In this document: piece after piece, positions 10,581 through 22,550 of the stretch
How positions within the stretch are numbered: position 1 is the stretch's first letter
How the letters are laid out: each line of letters opens with the position of its first letter
Source of the DNA: Priapulus caudatus
Lineage: Eukaryota; Priapulida; Priapulimorpha; Priapulimorphida; Priapulidae
Assembly (NCBI RefSeq): GCF_000485595.1
Contig: NW_014577244.1
Location: forward strand, 357,186 to 406,140
Length of the DNA: 48,955 bases
Direction of reading: 5' to 3'
Position numbers and translations under genes: made by a program
The notes under the pieces: model-generated
What the model saw: the letters and a program-made list of their open reading frames with translations, nothing else
The model's database searches: none
What the model was told of the DNA's origin: nothing

Positions 10581-13001
10581 GCTTCTAAGCGGAGGGGGGC
10601 CTCCTTTTTAATATCGGGGGTGGACCACAAACTTTTTCGACGTGTGACGGAAAAAATTTGGCAAAAATCAAAGCGGATCCGGCTTATCTACAGCTCTAGA
10701 CCGAACGGATGTTAGCCAAGGTCGAGACATTCGAACAATTTCTCCGACATTCATCAGCGACCATAGTTGCCCACTGCCTGATCTGATGTGAAAGCGGCCA
10801 CATTGAATAGAACTGGTCGTGCTGGCGGCGAGCCGGGGGCGCGAGGAGAGTGGTTGCTCCCACACTAAAAATAACGGGGTCGACGAAATATATATATTTA
10901 CTGGCACAATTGGATATGGTTTCGTTATCCTCTGCCCACGGGTAACGGAAATGACCTGGCCGGGCCGCATTTTCGTCCAGCCTCAGACGGTCGGCTGCCA
11001 AATATTCTGTCCATTCCCAAGGCGCAAGGATTCTGGCGAGGATATTGTTTAAGCAATAACATCGTACAGGATTTGACACGAGGCAATATAAATTTAGTTT
11101 TACATGCAGATTTAAACATTTTTGCCGTTGTCCGGGAGATCCCTAGTTTTTAGCTGCATCTGAGCATAGTCCAGTATGCAGCTTGTAAGAATCGCATGAT
11201 GTCCGTGCTTGGATGTAGGGCTAATTGGACTGGACTAACTTGAGCACGGTGGCGAAGCTGAAGCTTAGCTATCTTTGGCTATAGATGCCCGTCATGGCGT
11301 CGCGTTCATTGTTCCGGAGTTTTACCGCCCGATAGCGGTAGAAAGAAGTTCGCCGTTCACCGCAATCGAACCTCAACATCGCCACAGTAAGTTTTACTCG
11401 TAGTGTAGTACTCGAGGGACAGTTCCAGGTTCCTGTAGAAGACTATTGCGGGTCAGTTTTCAAAAGGGTCACTTGTAAGATACGCTCCCGTATATACCTT
11501 TACATAAAACTAAGTTGGGAGCACCACAAATTCTTATCAGAGCCAAGCATATATAATCAGAAAACGAAAGATAGCGATACTACGATACGTTCGGCCAACG
11601 GGAGGGGTAAATCTGAAAGGCAGAGCAGAGGCATTTCATTAGGGATGAATCCGAAGGGGCTGGGGTTCATAAGAGGGTCAATATGGTGTCCATGACAGTG
11701 TCCGCACAGAAGAAGTACTATATAAATGAGGGTGTGAACATTCACTCCTTTAATACTTTAAATGGTATAGGGGGTATTAGGAGGTCCAAATGCGTGCAGG
11801 GACGGGCGACTATCGAAGTGAAAATATTCAGCCAAATTGGTGCGGCAGCAAGTGCAATGCGCGAGAGCGGGCCTTTCGCACTCCTCAGGCGCCAAGCTAC
11901 CGCTGATAGTCGGTGTACTAGCTCAATGGTAGGCCGCCATTTCTTAAAAACTCCCACTATAAAATACTATACTCCCAATAACCATCACTATATTATGGGT
12001 GCGAGAGATTGGAGGTCCAGCACAGTAAAGGTCAGTGGGCACATGGGCAGACTTTTTAACCCCATTTCTGAGGACAGAATTTGGTCTGACGGGAGCGGCG
12101 ATTTGAAAAACTTTTTTTTGTTTTTTAGCGGTGACCCTTAGCATTTTTTATGGCTTTAATTGAAAAGGACGGCATGAAATGTCCCTTCCTGCTGACATCG
12201 CGAGAGATAAGTGTCGGAATACCTTTTGACCCTCAAGAGAGGGTTTAAACTGGATTTTTGTTGACCTTGTCTGTTAGAAAAGAATTGACCTGGCCCGGTT
12301 TGCTCAGTAGAATTCTAAATACATGGCCTGGATGTATGAGGCTACAATGTCACAAGTGAAAAATTCAAAAGCTAAAATTTGGTTAAAGAAGGTGTATGTT
12401 CCTTAAATCGTATAACACTTTCTATGTCATCTCCGGATTACTGTCAGTATGTTTTACATGTAAACTGTGACTACCAAATGTTGCATTTTTTTTTATACCA
12501 CTAATTTTAAATTCTCAGTTTTTGATATTTATAGTTACACTGGGATGGGAAAAGACAGTTCTATGAGAAACAGCTATAGCTACTCTAGTTCTAACCCGGG
12601 TATTAATCTACAATCTGTTTAATTATAAGTAATAAAGAATTCGTGACCATAGGCCAGGCAGCTCGAATCGACCGCCCAGAGATGTGTAAAATCTCGGCGG
12701 GCATGTAAACATTGCAACTCACTTGTCGCAAACGACTCCTGCTTTAAAAATCGGCATGAAGTATAAGGAAAACTGGGTTTAAAGTAAAGGATTTTTTTAT
12801 AAATAGATGAATAGGAAGGGGGTTTAATTTAAAATCAGCGAAATTAACACCAGAAACGCAATATGGCTTTACTCGATATTCCAAAAATATGTCCTGCAAT
12901 AATATATGGGCAGACATGTCATTCGGCATGTACATTTACATAACAACAGCTGGCTTACCAAAAGTTTTCGTGAAAAGAGCTGACCAGGTGTAGGGTCATA
13001 G

Positions 13002-13264
13002 GGTCTATGTCTCCCAGGTACTACAGAATACGTAGGCCCTGGGTTACCGGTCCGGTATACCGCAAACGTACCACCCCTGGTCACTATTTGATATGGTTAG
13101 GATAGGGCTACGGTTAAGGGAGTAGGCGTAGGCGCACTCCAGACCGTTAGTAGAGTAGGCGAGTACGGTCGGCAATATTAGATAGTACCATGGTACAGTT
13201 CTGGTATACCGGACCGTACCCAGGGTAGTACCCGCGGCATAATACCCGCGGGGAGCATAGGACC
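13002..13264. mobile_element. Non-autonomous TIR element with GTACCCAGGGTAC motifs (left-arm copy)
   Basis: Starts GGTCTATGTCTCCCAGG and ends with a degraded inverted version (CATAGGACC). The interior repeats GGTATACCGGACCGTACC and its inversions around a telomere-like centre. It is the inverted counterpart of the cleaner copy at 40,060-40,309. Another diverged copy begins right after the N gap. Confidence 0.6.
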
Positions 13265-13572
13265 TTCTCAGCGTGCAGGACTCTACGTCGTTGATACATG
13301 CACTGTACTGTCTAGGAAGAGTATTTTCGTAAAATAGTACGCGTGATAACAGAACATATTTCTACCGCCCTGAGCGAATGAAAGATGTGTTAGTTAGTGG
13401 CCCAGATGCAATAATTCCATGTGTTATCGGATTAATGAATGCCTATTATGCCTGATTTTCGGACTTAATTTAATTTTAATTATAATTTTAGATAATTTTA
13501 ATCAAATGAAAACATAACCGTCGTTACGAATCGCAGGCTAAAGTGATTCAAACTGAGCAAATCTACAATTTA

Positions 13573-14246
13573 GAATCGACCGATGCGATGACTTTGGACG
13601 ACCCCTCCCCGGTCCGCGAGATACGACTTTCATCCATCCCTGATCAACGATGATAGCGACAGACTTGTTCACGACAGAGCACCTTAGCCAGCTACCGGAA
13701 GCGATGGTACAGGAAGCCGGCGCCCGCGCTAACCTGAATACGTCAGATTGTGTTCCTGCGCGACCGCTACTCGGCGAGACGCTGCGTTTCAGTACCGTGC
13801 GAACTGAGAGCGAGGCCCACCGCGACATTCAGAGAACCCAGTCTGCTGCTCTCTGTGCATCGCCCTGGCAACGTCGACGACGTCGCACCGCGCAGTGGCT
13901 CTTCCTTCCTGTCCAATCCCAACCACATAGACTGGTCCTCCGTACAGGATCTTGTCAAGCCGTACGACCTGACATACAGAACGGCGAGATGTGTTTCGAG
14001 AGGTTTAGATTGCGGCAGCAACAAGGCTGTGCTTACCTATCAAAGCCCTGCGCAGGGCAGTAAAGGCCCTGCATTCAGTTCAAACGCTCGTGCTGACACC
14101 TCGAACGGTATTCCAGTACGTGAGCGCACGAGAGACGCCAAGGACTGGAAGCGTCTCATCAGACACAATGGCAAGAGCAAGAGCTGCCTGCTAGCGAAAG
14201 GGTATCCTGTCGACAACAGTCTCGCCCCCCTGTGCGAACTGTGAGG
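13573..14246 (+). pseudogene. Frameshifted copy of the SAND-domain exon
   Basis: Inverted counterpart of the intact exon at 39,126-39,776. Fragments of the same protein appear in different frames: SNPNHIDWSS near 13,915-13,945, then pieces matching FEVDCGSNKAV, the QGSKGP segment, KDWK and SIRHNGKS up to the Cys-rich end at about 14,240. Single-base insertions and deletions break the frame repeatedly. The pattern, small indels in otherwise nearly identical DNA, looks more like uncorrected read errors than decay of a pseudogene. It should not be counted as a second gene. Confidence 0.8.
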
Positions 14247-15179
14247 TGCCGGAGGAGCTCGGCCGTCGTACGGTATATACACAGAATAGTTCGTATAATA
14301 TTATATATAATTATATATAATAAATTAATATTTTAATTATATATATAAATTAATATTTAATTATATATATAATAAATATTTAAATTATATAATTATTGAA
14401 CATTATATATATTATTATTATTATGAAGATTAGGATATACCGAAAGGTTGATCGAAGAGCGATTGCCTCCGTGTGCGGACATAATGACACGTGGTTTGTT
14501 GCGCGTAACGGTCGTAACATTATAAGTTTAGTTAACTTAAAGAGTTTAGTGTTAACTAAGTGCGATAATATATATATATATCTATATATATATAATATAA
14601 ATCAGCAACTAAACCTTAGGTAATTTAATTAGCTCTTGCTAGATAATGTGTCTGGTTTGCACGACAACGGGTGCATCTAACGCATGTGCCCGCCATCTAT
14701 ACCCTGTCATCACCTGTGCCAGGGCGTACGGAGGTAGCAAGCATGGAGACCGCTACAGTCGCTGCTTGCTGCGCATGAGGTCGTCGCGTTGTTGTTTACT
14801 AGAGCTAGCTAATACATGAATTAATCTTGATCACACACGTTTGTTTACCGCCCCGCCATTCACTCATTCTGCGATCCCGCCTTACTGAACATTCACATCC
14901 AACAACGTGTTTTACTAGCTCCCAGGCCACAACATATATATGGCTTATCTGAGTAATACCGTACGCGAGCTTCGAAAAGCGGTTAACATGTCGCGACATC
15001 GTGTCACAGAACAGGGGAAGGCTGGCGGTAGAAAAGCTGCCCAGAGCGCAGTCAGAGCCACGTTGAAGGGGGATCAGACAATGATGAGATGCGGCGAGCG
15101 GAGGCGCTTCACGTGCCTGAACTGGTCGCCCTAACACGCACGCGCCGCACCCCAACCATCGCAGCCACAGGTTACGTCC

Positions 15180-15473
15180 TGTTCTGCTATCATCTATGAC
15201 AAATACGGACGTACGCATATATATACGCTCCGTATGACACTATTTGTCATTGAAAGAATTCATTCCTATGACAAATATGTTGTATGTGCGTGCGCATCAT
15301 AATTGAGTTTACGGACGGCTTATATGAACGCAAAGCAGGCTGAATTCAGCTTTACGAAAACAAAGTGGAGCTCGCCAATATTTGTCATAGGACGAAATCT
15401 CCTATGACAAATAGTGCATAGTACGAGCGTATATATATGCTAGTCGTACGTTATCATAGATGCAAGCAGAACA
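15180..15473. mobile_element. Palindromic MITE, copy 1 (left-arm copy)
   Basis: Terminal inverted repeat TGTTCTGCT...CATCTATGACAAAT at both ends, with two internal hairpins built from ATTTGTCATAGGA and its complement. It occupies the same locus, inverted, as the copy at 37,918-38,208. The third, independent copy is at 46,447-46,731. Confidence 0.8.
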
Positions 15474-17870
15474 TGCTTGACAGGTACGCACGCGGCGTGC
15501 AAGATGCAGATTTCAATTTACAGCTGTGTAGCGCCATAAGCACGCGTACTGCTATAACACACGAATGAAGCGATCATGTACATAAAACACGACTATTCAG
15601 ACACACCACGTAATAATACTACTAGGTGAGATCTTGGGAGAATAAACTAGGGGAGCTAGCCTTTCGCACTGCTAGCTGCTCGTTAAAATGGACCTGTCGC
15701 CCTCGCTGGAATTTTGCATGTTTCCCTCATATGATTACAATCGCACGGGCAATTTATCTTATTTTAGTGAGTCACTGTAACCTCAATTATTAACTTAAAG
15801 CAGCTCCAACTCTACTAACTGTGCTAGCATAATGTGTGCGCTGCGTTCGTGCGTGCGTGCGTACGTTGCTGTTGTGTGGGTGGGGGGGGGGTCTAAAAAC
15901 ATATGTTTCAGTCAATGAACATTAACCTTGAAACTCAAATAACGTAAAAATTTATGCGTGACTGCAGACCGTAATGGCTATGTTGCGACACATAGCAGAA
16001 TTTTAAATTTATATAAATACGAGGATTTGTGCAATCAGCAATCCAGAAAAAAACTCAGGAATTCACACAGTTATCATGTAATACCTTTTGGCAGCTGTAA
16101 AATTAAGGTAGAAATAATTGAGCGTTCGTGTTCGATAAAAGTATCGTTTAACATAAGACTCGGTTTTTTTTTAAGCAAACTCCGTGTTTCAATACACACG
16201 ATCGGCGAATTCAGTGTCTAGTGTCTACACGTCACCACACAGATCTATTATAGATTTATGCGGTTTTATCATCAGATATCGAACAAGAGAATTTGAATAT
16301 TTGCATAGTGTGTACTAGTACTTGATATCAAATTTTAACGACAGGGGTTGAATAATTTACATTCCATCCCGCCGCCATTTTTATTTGTTCCCAGCCCGGA
16401 CGTAAATATTGAGTAGGCCTAACATTCGACTTCATATACGGACACGAAAATGGCAAAAGCAAACACTGCGCTGGTTCGATGGCAGTATCAGGATGGGTTT
16501 GGCGACCTATTTTCAACAGATTAGCTAGCATCAATCGATCAACTTGGCGAACGAGCCAAAGAAGCAGATCTACCAGTCCGCACTGCAGCGCCCAGAATCA
16601 TTCGTTGAATCTTCAGTGACAACAGGTGACATCTCTACGTTATCTAACTGAACGTCAGCCTCTCTGACTTGGCATACGTCATCTATCAGAGTATACTGAG
16701 ATTCTTATTAGTCTGTATAATCTTGCTAATGTAGGAGAGAAAGCGATTGCTGATGTCAATCAAACGCCTGCCTTCGCCATTAACCATTTCGGACGATCGA
16801 TTTGATTTGTTTGTTATTCTTGTTTAGTATTGGTTATTATATTATCCCAAATAAGATACGATATTATGCCCCATCGGCTGACAGCCCTATAACCTACGAC
16901 AGTTAAATAGAACCCTCGGCAAAGAATGTCACCTATATAGGCTGTCATTCGCTTACGTTTGTTCAGGGCGAGCCGGCTATACAGTTCAACAGCATATTAT
17001 ACCCGACCGCGAAGGGATGTAAATAAAAAACGAAATTTCTGCGCGCGGTGATAATCCTCCTGAGTAATCCTCTAAGAAAAAAAAAAGTTACAGCGAACGT
17101 TACATGCGTCGCATGCGTAAATCGCTTGCATACGCAGCAGGACACGCGGCGCGGCGGCCTTACGTTTACACAATAGCTGGTTCATTGATATCGTTGCTAA
17201 GCAGACACGGTACCACCGCGCTGCAAGCATTATAATATCGGTACAGCGAGCGGTAACGATCTGGTTAAACAGCTTCAATATATGTAGTTATTATCGAATG
17301 AAATGATAATTTACAAACGTAAAGGCGTCTCTGATACGTCATCAAAGATCGTTGCGGTTCTTTGAACATCGCGCAACGTTTTCTTTACATTATTTCTCAC
17401 TTTCCCAACGGAGCGTCGGTAAATATGATGACACGGGAACCGAGCCCGAGTTGTGCGGTCAGCGCAATAGCCGATGAAGTGTCTGGAGCGTGCCGACTGG
17501 CTTAGCCTGCATAAAAATATATTGTTTTTGTGTTTCTCACATATTGCGTGAAAGTGAAGTAATATCACCTGTCATTACACATGACTTGTCCTTTCTAATT
17601 GATGCAATGGAGAGAAAAAACAGGAAACTGCGCATCCGTAATTTCCACCGGGACTGATCGTATATACGTTACCCGGTAGTGTCAACGGTCACGCTCCGTT
17701 CGTTGCCCCGCGAAACGTGAAAGTTCGCTGAAGAAACAGCTTGTTGGCGTAGCGTTGCGGAGCGCCCCTGGCAGCGCGCAGGTCACACCCCAGGTCACGG
17801 GGCCGTAAATCAACCATGGCGCTGCGGTCGTAATTCCCCCCCCCCTGCTTCCACTCACCGCCGCCACCCC

Positions 17871-18780
17871 ACCATGCGCGCGCCATTATCTTGTCTGCGC
17901 CGGCTGTACGTACGAGAGAGTGCATGACCCGGTTCAAGGGGTTTCTAGCTGAGCGGGTCTAAGCCGCAACTCCGTGAGGGTATTGTCTGTGGCGATGTTG
18001 ACTCTCCCCAGCGTCGCGCGCGCGCTCGTCCGTCTATTTCGCACGCTCGGCAGCGGCGGACGATTGCACGGAAGTAGGCCAATGCGACGCCGGCGGCCAC
18101 GGTGCGCAGACAACAATGTCCGACCCATATACCGCCGAGAATGACCTAATAATACATTGTTTCCCAATCGCAACTCGCCTATCTCGCCTCGCCGAACGAG
18201 CGCTCTCGTGCGGCGAGCGAGTGAACGCTGCCACAGTCGACAAGCAGTCGCTTGGGCAGACGACCGCGCTGAAGGCTCTCTCTCCGCGTGTGTGTGTCTC
18301 TGGGACACGCGCGTACAGTGTATAGGCCTCCGCGTAAGACAGGGAGCTAGCTTCTGTGTGGTTTTACCTGCGTTCTTTATACGCGTGCGCGCTATCGCGT
18401 CGGCGTCGTTACAACTGCTACACGACACAACGCTTAGACGACACAGGTGCTGGGCAGCCTGTAACTATTGCTAGTATACGTCTGCTGATCGAGTGTAACT
18501 AAGGAAGCTACAGGTGCTGTTGAGTCGCTGGTGTGATCATTGGTCATCGGTCCATCTATCCGCGATACGTAGCCGCGCGGTAACCTCTCAGTAACCGTAT
18601 CGGCGCTGTATTGTTCGCAGTCGCTCAGCGCATGGCTTCAAGCTGATCCTCATCCATAGCAGCAGCAGCCAGCAGCAGCAGCAGCAGCAGCGACGACAAC
18701 ACCACCACGGTAGCAGAAGCACAATCAACGAGACACAACAGGCAGCAGCAATAAGCAGAGCAGTGGGGCGGCAACCGTCC
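17871..18780. other. Unique spacer with CAG tract, between the SAND and exon A copies
   Basis: GC-richer sequence with no counterpart in the other arm. At 18,657-18,692 is an AGC/CAG repeat that can code Gln or Ser, followed by more CAG/GCA codon-like sequence to about 18,760. As the SAND copy and the exon A copy on either side are both on the plus strand, this is a candidate location for an exon between them, but no clean splice pair can be fixed in this error-rich sequence. Confidence 0.35.
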
Positions 18781-19254
18781 TCCGTAATTCTCCCCCCTCT
18801 CTCTCCCTCTCTCTCTCCAGTCTCTCTCTCTCCTCTCTCTCTACCAAAGCCAGTCGAGGCGCGTCAACCAGTGATTACCAGGCAATGAATATGATTACAC
18901 ACCTGCAATCATAACGGATAGCAATCGGCAGCCCAGCCAGGGCGAATCGCTACAGGTCTTGACGCTTGCTCACCCACGTACAGCTACTTTACTGCGCGTG
19001 TTACGCCTGCGCAGTGCCTGCGTTGAAGTGAACCTGCGTTTATTGCGTGCACGCAATCAAGTTTTCTAACCGGTATCGGAGATCACAGCGCGACGTCGGG
19101 TTGCAACGCCGAGATTCGCGACACACTGCTCGGTCAGCGATGGGAGTTCTTGTAGCGACGACGCTGCGTCCCCACGTCGTCGCCGTCGTCTGCTGGGCGG
19201 CTGCTGACGGCGCCACCCGCGGTAATGGAGGTTATTGTTTTCTGCTCTCCGTAG

Positions 19255-19959
19255 CTGCTCGAAGAGACGGGCGAGAAGTAACTTCAGGAAAGACGATAGG
19301 GCGGACGCAAGCGCCGCCTGCGGGCCATCGAAGAAGGAACGTCGCGACCCGTCGAGTCGCGGCTGACGATCAAGAACATAAGACGAAACGGTTCGCGGGC
19401 GACGACAACGACGACGATGCTTCGAAAATGGACGTCGCCCGAGAAACCAAAGAATGCGACCTCGGACGTCGGGCGAGGCAGAGCAAATCGACGTCGGCGA
19501 GAACTAGAGGCGTCGGTCGGGGCGCAGAACATGTCGGTTACGTCGATGACGCGCCAGCGTCAAGTCGGAACGCGCGTGAAGGTCGAGCACGGTCGCCGCC
19601 CGGCGACGAACTCCAGTGACGAACAGCGGACGCTGGCGCCGGGGCTACCACTGCAAGCCGACCCGGATTTCCACAGGAGTACAGCGGCGAGCCGCCGCCG
19701 CAACCCACTTACCCCGCGAACGGCTGGCCGGTCGCCGATCGCGCCGTGGCGCCGGCCGCCCTGGTACCCCCATCTCGCCTAGCACAGAGCCTGTTCCGGA
19801 CGGAGACCCGCAGCGGAAGGCCGTCGCGCCCGCGATGCAGGCTAATGAACAGCTATAGCGACATCGCGCTGAGCGTGAGGCGGAGTCACGTCCGACGCAA
19901 CTAACAAGCGACTTCAGCGAACCTGGCGCCAAGTACAACAACTAGCCCGGCTGAAACAG
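19255..19959 (+). pseudogene. Frameshifted copy of SAM-gene exon A
   Basis: Follows the same acceptor (CTCTCCGTAG) as exon A and ends in the same region before a degraded donor (ACAGTATGA in place of CAGGTATGA). Recognisable pieces of the exon A protein appear in all three frames, including GDDNDDDASK, a NATSDVG-like stretch and YSDIALS. Differences are mostly one-base indels, for example in the codons matching GSKDGEKYF. This is best read as a low-accuracy copy of the same exon, probably in its proper neighbourhood relative to the SAND exon but on the inverted strand. Confidence 0.8.
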
Positions 19960-20222
19960 TATGAAAATTATAACGAACGAATAATAGATATATATATATA
20001 TAATATATATAATATATAATATGAATGTATATAGTTAATTAGCTAATCTATTTATTATTATTTATTTATTTAATTAATTATATTATCAGTCAGAAGGTTT
20101 TAATTAGTCAGTTTATTCAGAAAGGTTGGATCTTGATGGGAGGTTGGTATATTTGAGAAGATTGCAGATGCGACCCTGTTCCTTATACTGGACGTAGCCT
20201 AAAAAATGTACATAATTAATAT

Positions 20223-20458
20223 ATAAATGTAATATGTGTGTGCTGTGTGCTGTTGTGGCGTGCGGTGTGTTGTGCGTGGCGCGCGTGGTGCGTGTGAGTG
20301 CGCAGACCATGCGTGTTATGTGTGTGTGGTGTGGTGTGTGGTGTGTGTGTGTCGTGGTGCGTGCGTGCGTGGTGCTGTGTGGTGTGTGTGCGACGTGATT
20401 GTGGGTGGCGCGCGCAGTGCGTGCGTGTGGAGCTCGGCACATGCGTGTGTCATGTGTG

Positions 20459-20498
<40 letters not shown>

Positions 20499-20692
20499 TG
20501 TGTGTATGTGTGTGTGTGTGTGTGTGAGTGTGTTGGTGTGTGTGCGGCGCCGGGTGTGTGCCGTGCGTTGCGTGCGTGTGTGTGTGTGTGTGTGTGTGTG
20601 CTGGGGTGTGTAGTTTATGGTGTGTGGTTGTGTGTGTGTGTAGTGTTGTGTGTGGGTGTGTGTGTGTCATGTGTGTGTGATAGACGGTATGC
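20223..20692. repeat. (TG)n-rich microsatellite
   Basis: TG dinucleotide with GTGCG and TGTGG interruptions over about 470 bases. Counterpart of the CA array at 1-110. Confidence 0.93.
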
Positions 20693-21553
20693 CTTGCTGA
20701 TGTGGTGTGATTACTAAGCTAGTTTCATTTACTATAACGCCTGCAGTACAGAACGCAATGCTGGCTAGAAGCGGCGGGGCCTCTGTGTAATAGTAATACT
20801 ATTACCCATCAAATAGATCAGCGGTTCTCGCTTCTTCTACGCACAACCGCAGCGAATCCTATTCAGAGCCTGAGAGCAAAACAGTTCTTTTCGGCGAACA
20901 GGCCCGCGAGGGAGATAGGGGTTGTGGGCCAGGCGGGGAGCGAGGCGGGGGACGCTCAGTCATGCGCTCGCCTGTGCGTTAGCCAACGCGGCCATGTACA
21001 TAATTAGCCGCTCGACTATTTGCGAGCGACGTTACGGCGCAGATGCTGTTCCGGGTCTGCTCGCGCTAGTTCTGTTTTAGCGGTATCGTCTGTCGCAAGT
21101 GGCTGGCGATCGTCGCGGTGAGAACGCGCGCGGGTTCGTTCAACCGGCGAAAAGCGGGCGTGCACTGCCCGCGACCTGACGATTGGGTTTGTGTTGTCTA
21201 ACCCGGCGTGTGCCGTTTGCGCCATCCCGTGGCGCTCACTACTACAGCGTACTCCGTCGGCTATCGAGATGCTATATTTTTAACACGATCACGATCTCGC
21301 ATTGCTGGTAGGTTTACCCCGCTCTCTGCTCGCTCATGACGTCTCCTTCGCACCGCGCGCTGGATGCATTGGCCTGCGCGCGGTGCCTGTGTGAAACGCC
21401 GAGAGTGCACGCCGGATCGGGCGTCGGCGACGTCGCGCGAGCGCGCGGTGGGCGTTCGCCATGTGACGCGGCCCCCCGCGCCAGAGGACGTTGGACAATG
21501 ACAGCGCTAGTAACCCACTGGTGTTGCGCGCCGGCAGTGGCTGTGTGGCTGCG
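20693..21553. other. GC-rich spacer, no gene recognised
   Basis: Unique sequence between two TG arrays, with no coding exon I can defend. Confidence 0.35.
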
Positions 21554-21583
21554 GATGTGTGTGTGTGTGTGTGTGGGCGTGTC

Positions 21584-21615
<32 letters not shown>

Positions 21616-21708
21616 CGTGTGGCGTGTGCGTGGTGCGTGTGGTTGCGTTCTGTGCGTGGGCGGTGTGCCCGTGGTGTGTGTGTGCGCGTGTGTGTCTGTG
21701 TTGTGTGT

Positions 21709-21752
<44 letters not shown>

Positions 21753-22010
21753 GTGTGTGTGTGTGTTGGTGCGCGCGTGCGTGCGTGCGTGCGTGGGTGT
21801 GTGTGTGTGTGCGCGTGGTGTGTGTAGCTGCGTGCGTGCGTGCGTGCGTGCGTGCGTGGGCGTGGCGTGTGTGGTGTGGTGTGTACGGCGTACGTGGTGT
21901 GCGCGCGACGTGTGTGTTTGTGTGTGAGTTTGTGTGTTGTCGTGTGTGTGTGTGTGTGTGTATGTGCGAGCGGTCGTGTGGCGCGGTGCGTGTGTTTGTG
22001 TGTGTGTGTT

Positions 22011-22049
<39 letters not shown>

Positions 22050-22178
22050 GTGTGTTGTGGTGTGTGTGTGTGTGTGTGACTGGCTGTGTGTATGTGTGTG
22101 TGTACGATGTGTACGTTGTATGGTTTGTATGTTTTGTGCGCTGTGTGTGTGCGTGCGTCGCGGCGTGGTGTTGGTCGC
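21554..22178. repeat. (TG)n / (GTGC)n microsatellite ending at the gap
   Basis: About 600 bases of TG with CGTG and GCGTGC variants, running to the N gap. Probably the reason the assembly stops here. Confidence 0.93.
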
Positions 22179-22203
22179 NNNNNNNNNNNNNNNNNNNNNN
22201 NNN
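22179..22203. other. Assembly gap of exactly 25 N
   Basis: Twenty-five consecutive N. A fixed 25-N spacer is the convention, as I recall it, used by long-read gap-filling software when extensions from both sides exceed the estimated gap size. It fits the unpolished look of the sequence on both sides. Confidence 0.95.
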
Positions 22204-22550
22204 GGTACCGGTTCCCGGTTATACCCGGGAACGTTGTACCCCTTGGTAACTATGATAATATGCGGGGACCGTTATAACCATCGGGGCCTACTCCCAGCTA
22301 AACCGAGTTTAGGGGAGGTCGCCCTAGTTTACCGCCTTTACGCTACTCCCTAACCGAATAACCCTAGACCCTAACCCTAACCCTACGCCGTAACCCTTAC
22401 CCCTGAAACCCCTTAAACCATTTATCCTGAACCATATCAGCGGAGAATAGTTTTACCCAGGGTACGTTCGTGATACCGGACGTACCCGGGGTTACGTTGC
22501 GCAGTACCCCTGGGGGGACATTACGCGGAATGGCCCGGCTATGAGCACTT
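22204..22550. mobile_element. Diverged copy of the GTACCCAGGGTAC TIR element
   Basis: Shares with 40,060-40,309 the order of CCGGTTATACC-type palindromes, a telomere-like core (CCCTAGACCCTAACCCTAACC near 22,366), ACCATATCA, then ACCCAGGGTACGTTCG and CGGACGTACCC. Similarity does not continue beyond about 22,550, so it is a dispersed repeat rather than an extension of the large inverted duplication. Confidence 0.6.

Larger units (their letters stand above)
10581..17870. repeat. Left arm of a large inverted duplication
   Basis: Reverse-complement counterpart of 35,600-41,602. Matching anchors include GCTTCTAAGC at 10,581 with GCTTAGCAGC near 41,595; the block around 11,350-11,430 with 41,140-41,220; 11,785-11,822 with about 40,910-40,950; the TIR element at 13,002-13,264 with 40,060-40,309; the SAND copy; the palindromic MITE; and 17,311-17,568 with about 35,890-36,160. 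This arm is longer than the other (7.3 against 6.0 kb), with frequent one- or two-base indels and a few insertions of hundreds of bases. Similarity stops exactly where the inverted-repeat-bounded block starts in the other copy (35,599). Confidence 0.9.
18781..20692. repeat. Inverted copy of 1-1,480
   Basis: Reverse-complement match to the left end of the window, running from the CT-rich tract (18,790-18,842, counterpart of the GA tract at 1,412) through exon A and its flanks to the TG array (20,223-20,692, counterpart of the CA array at 1-110). Small indels are scattered throughout, as in the 10.6-17.9 kb arm. Confidence 0.9.

Noticed and set aside
13573-14246. A second SAND gene
   Set aside because: It is the same locus in inverted orientation with scattered one-base indels; no intact frame.
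15180-15473. CRISPR-like repeats because of recurring CTATGACAAAT
   Set aside because: The repeats are inverted and nested within terminal inverted repeats, with no regular spacers, in an animal genome; it is a MITE.
17934-18428. Minus-strand frame of 164 codons rich in Arg/Ser/Thr
   Set aside because: GC-rich antisense-type composition, no recognisable motif, and in the error-prone segment.
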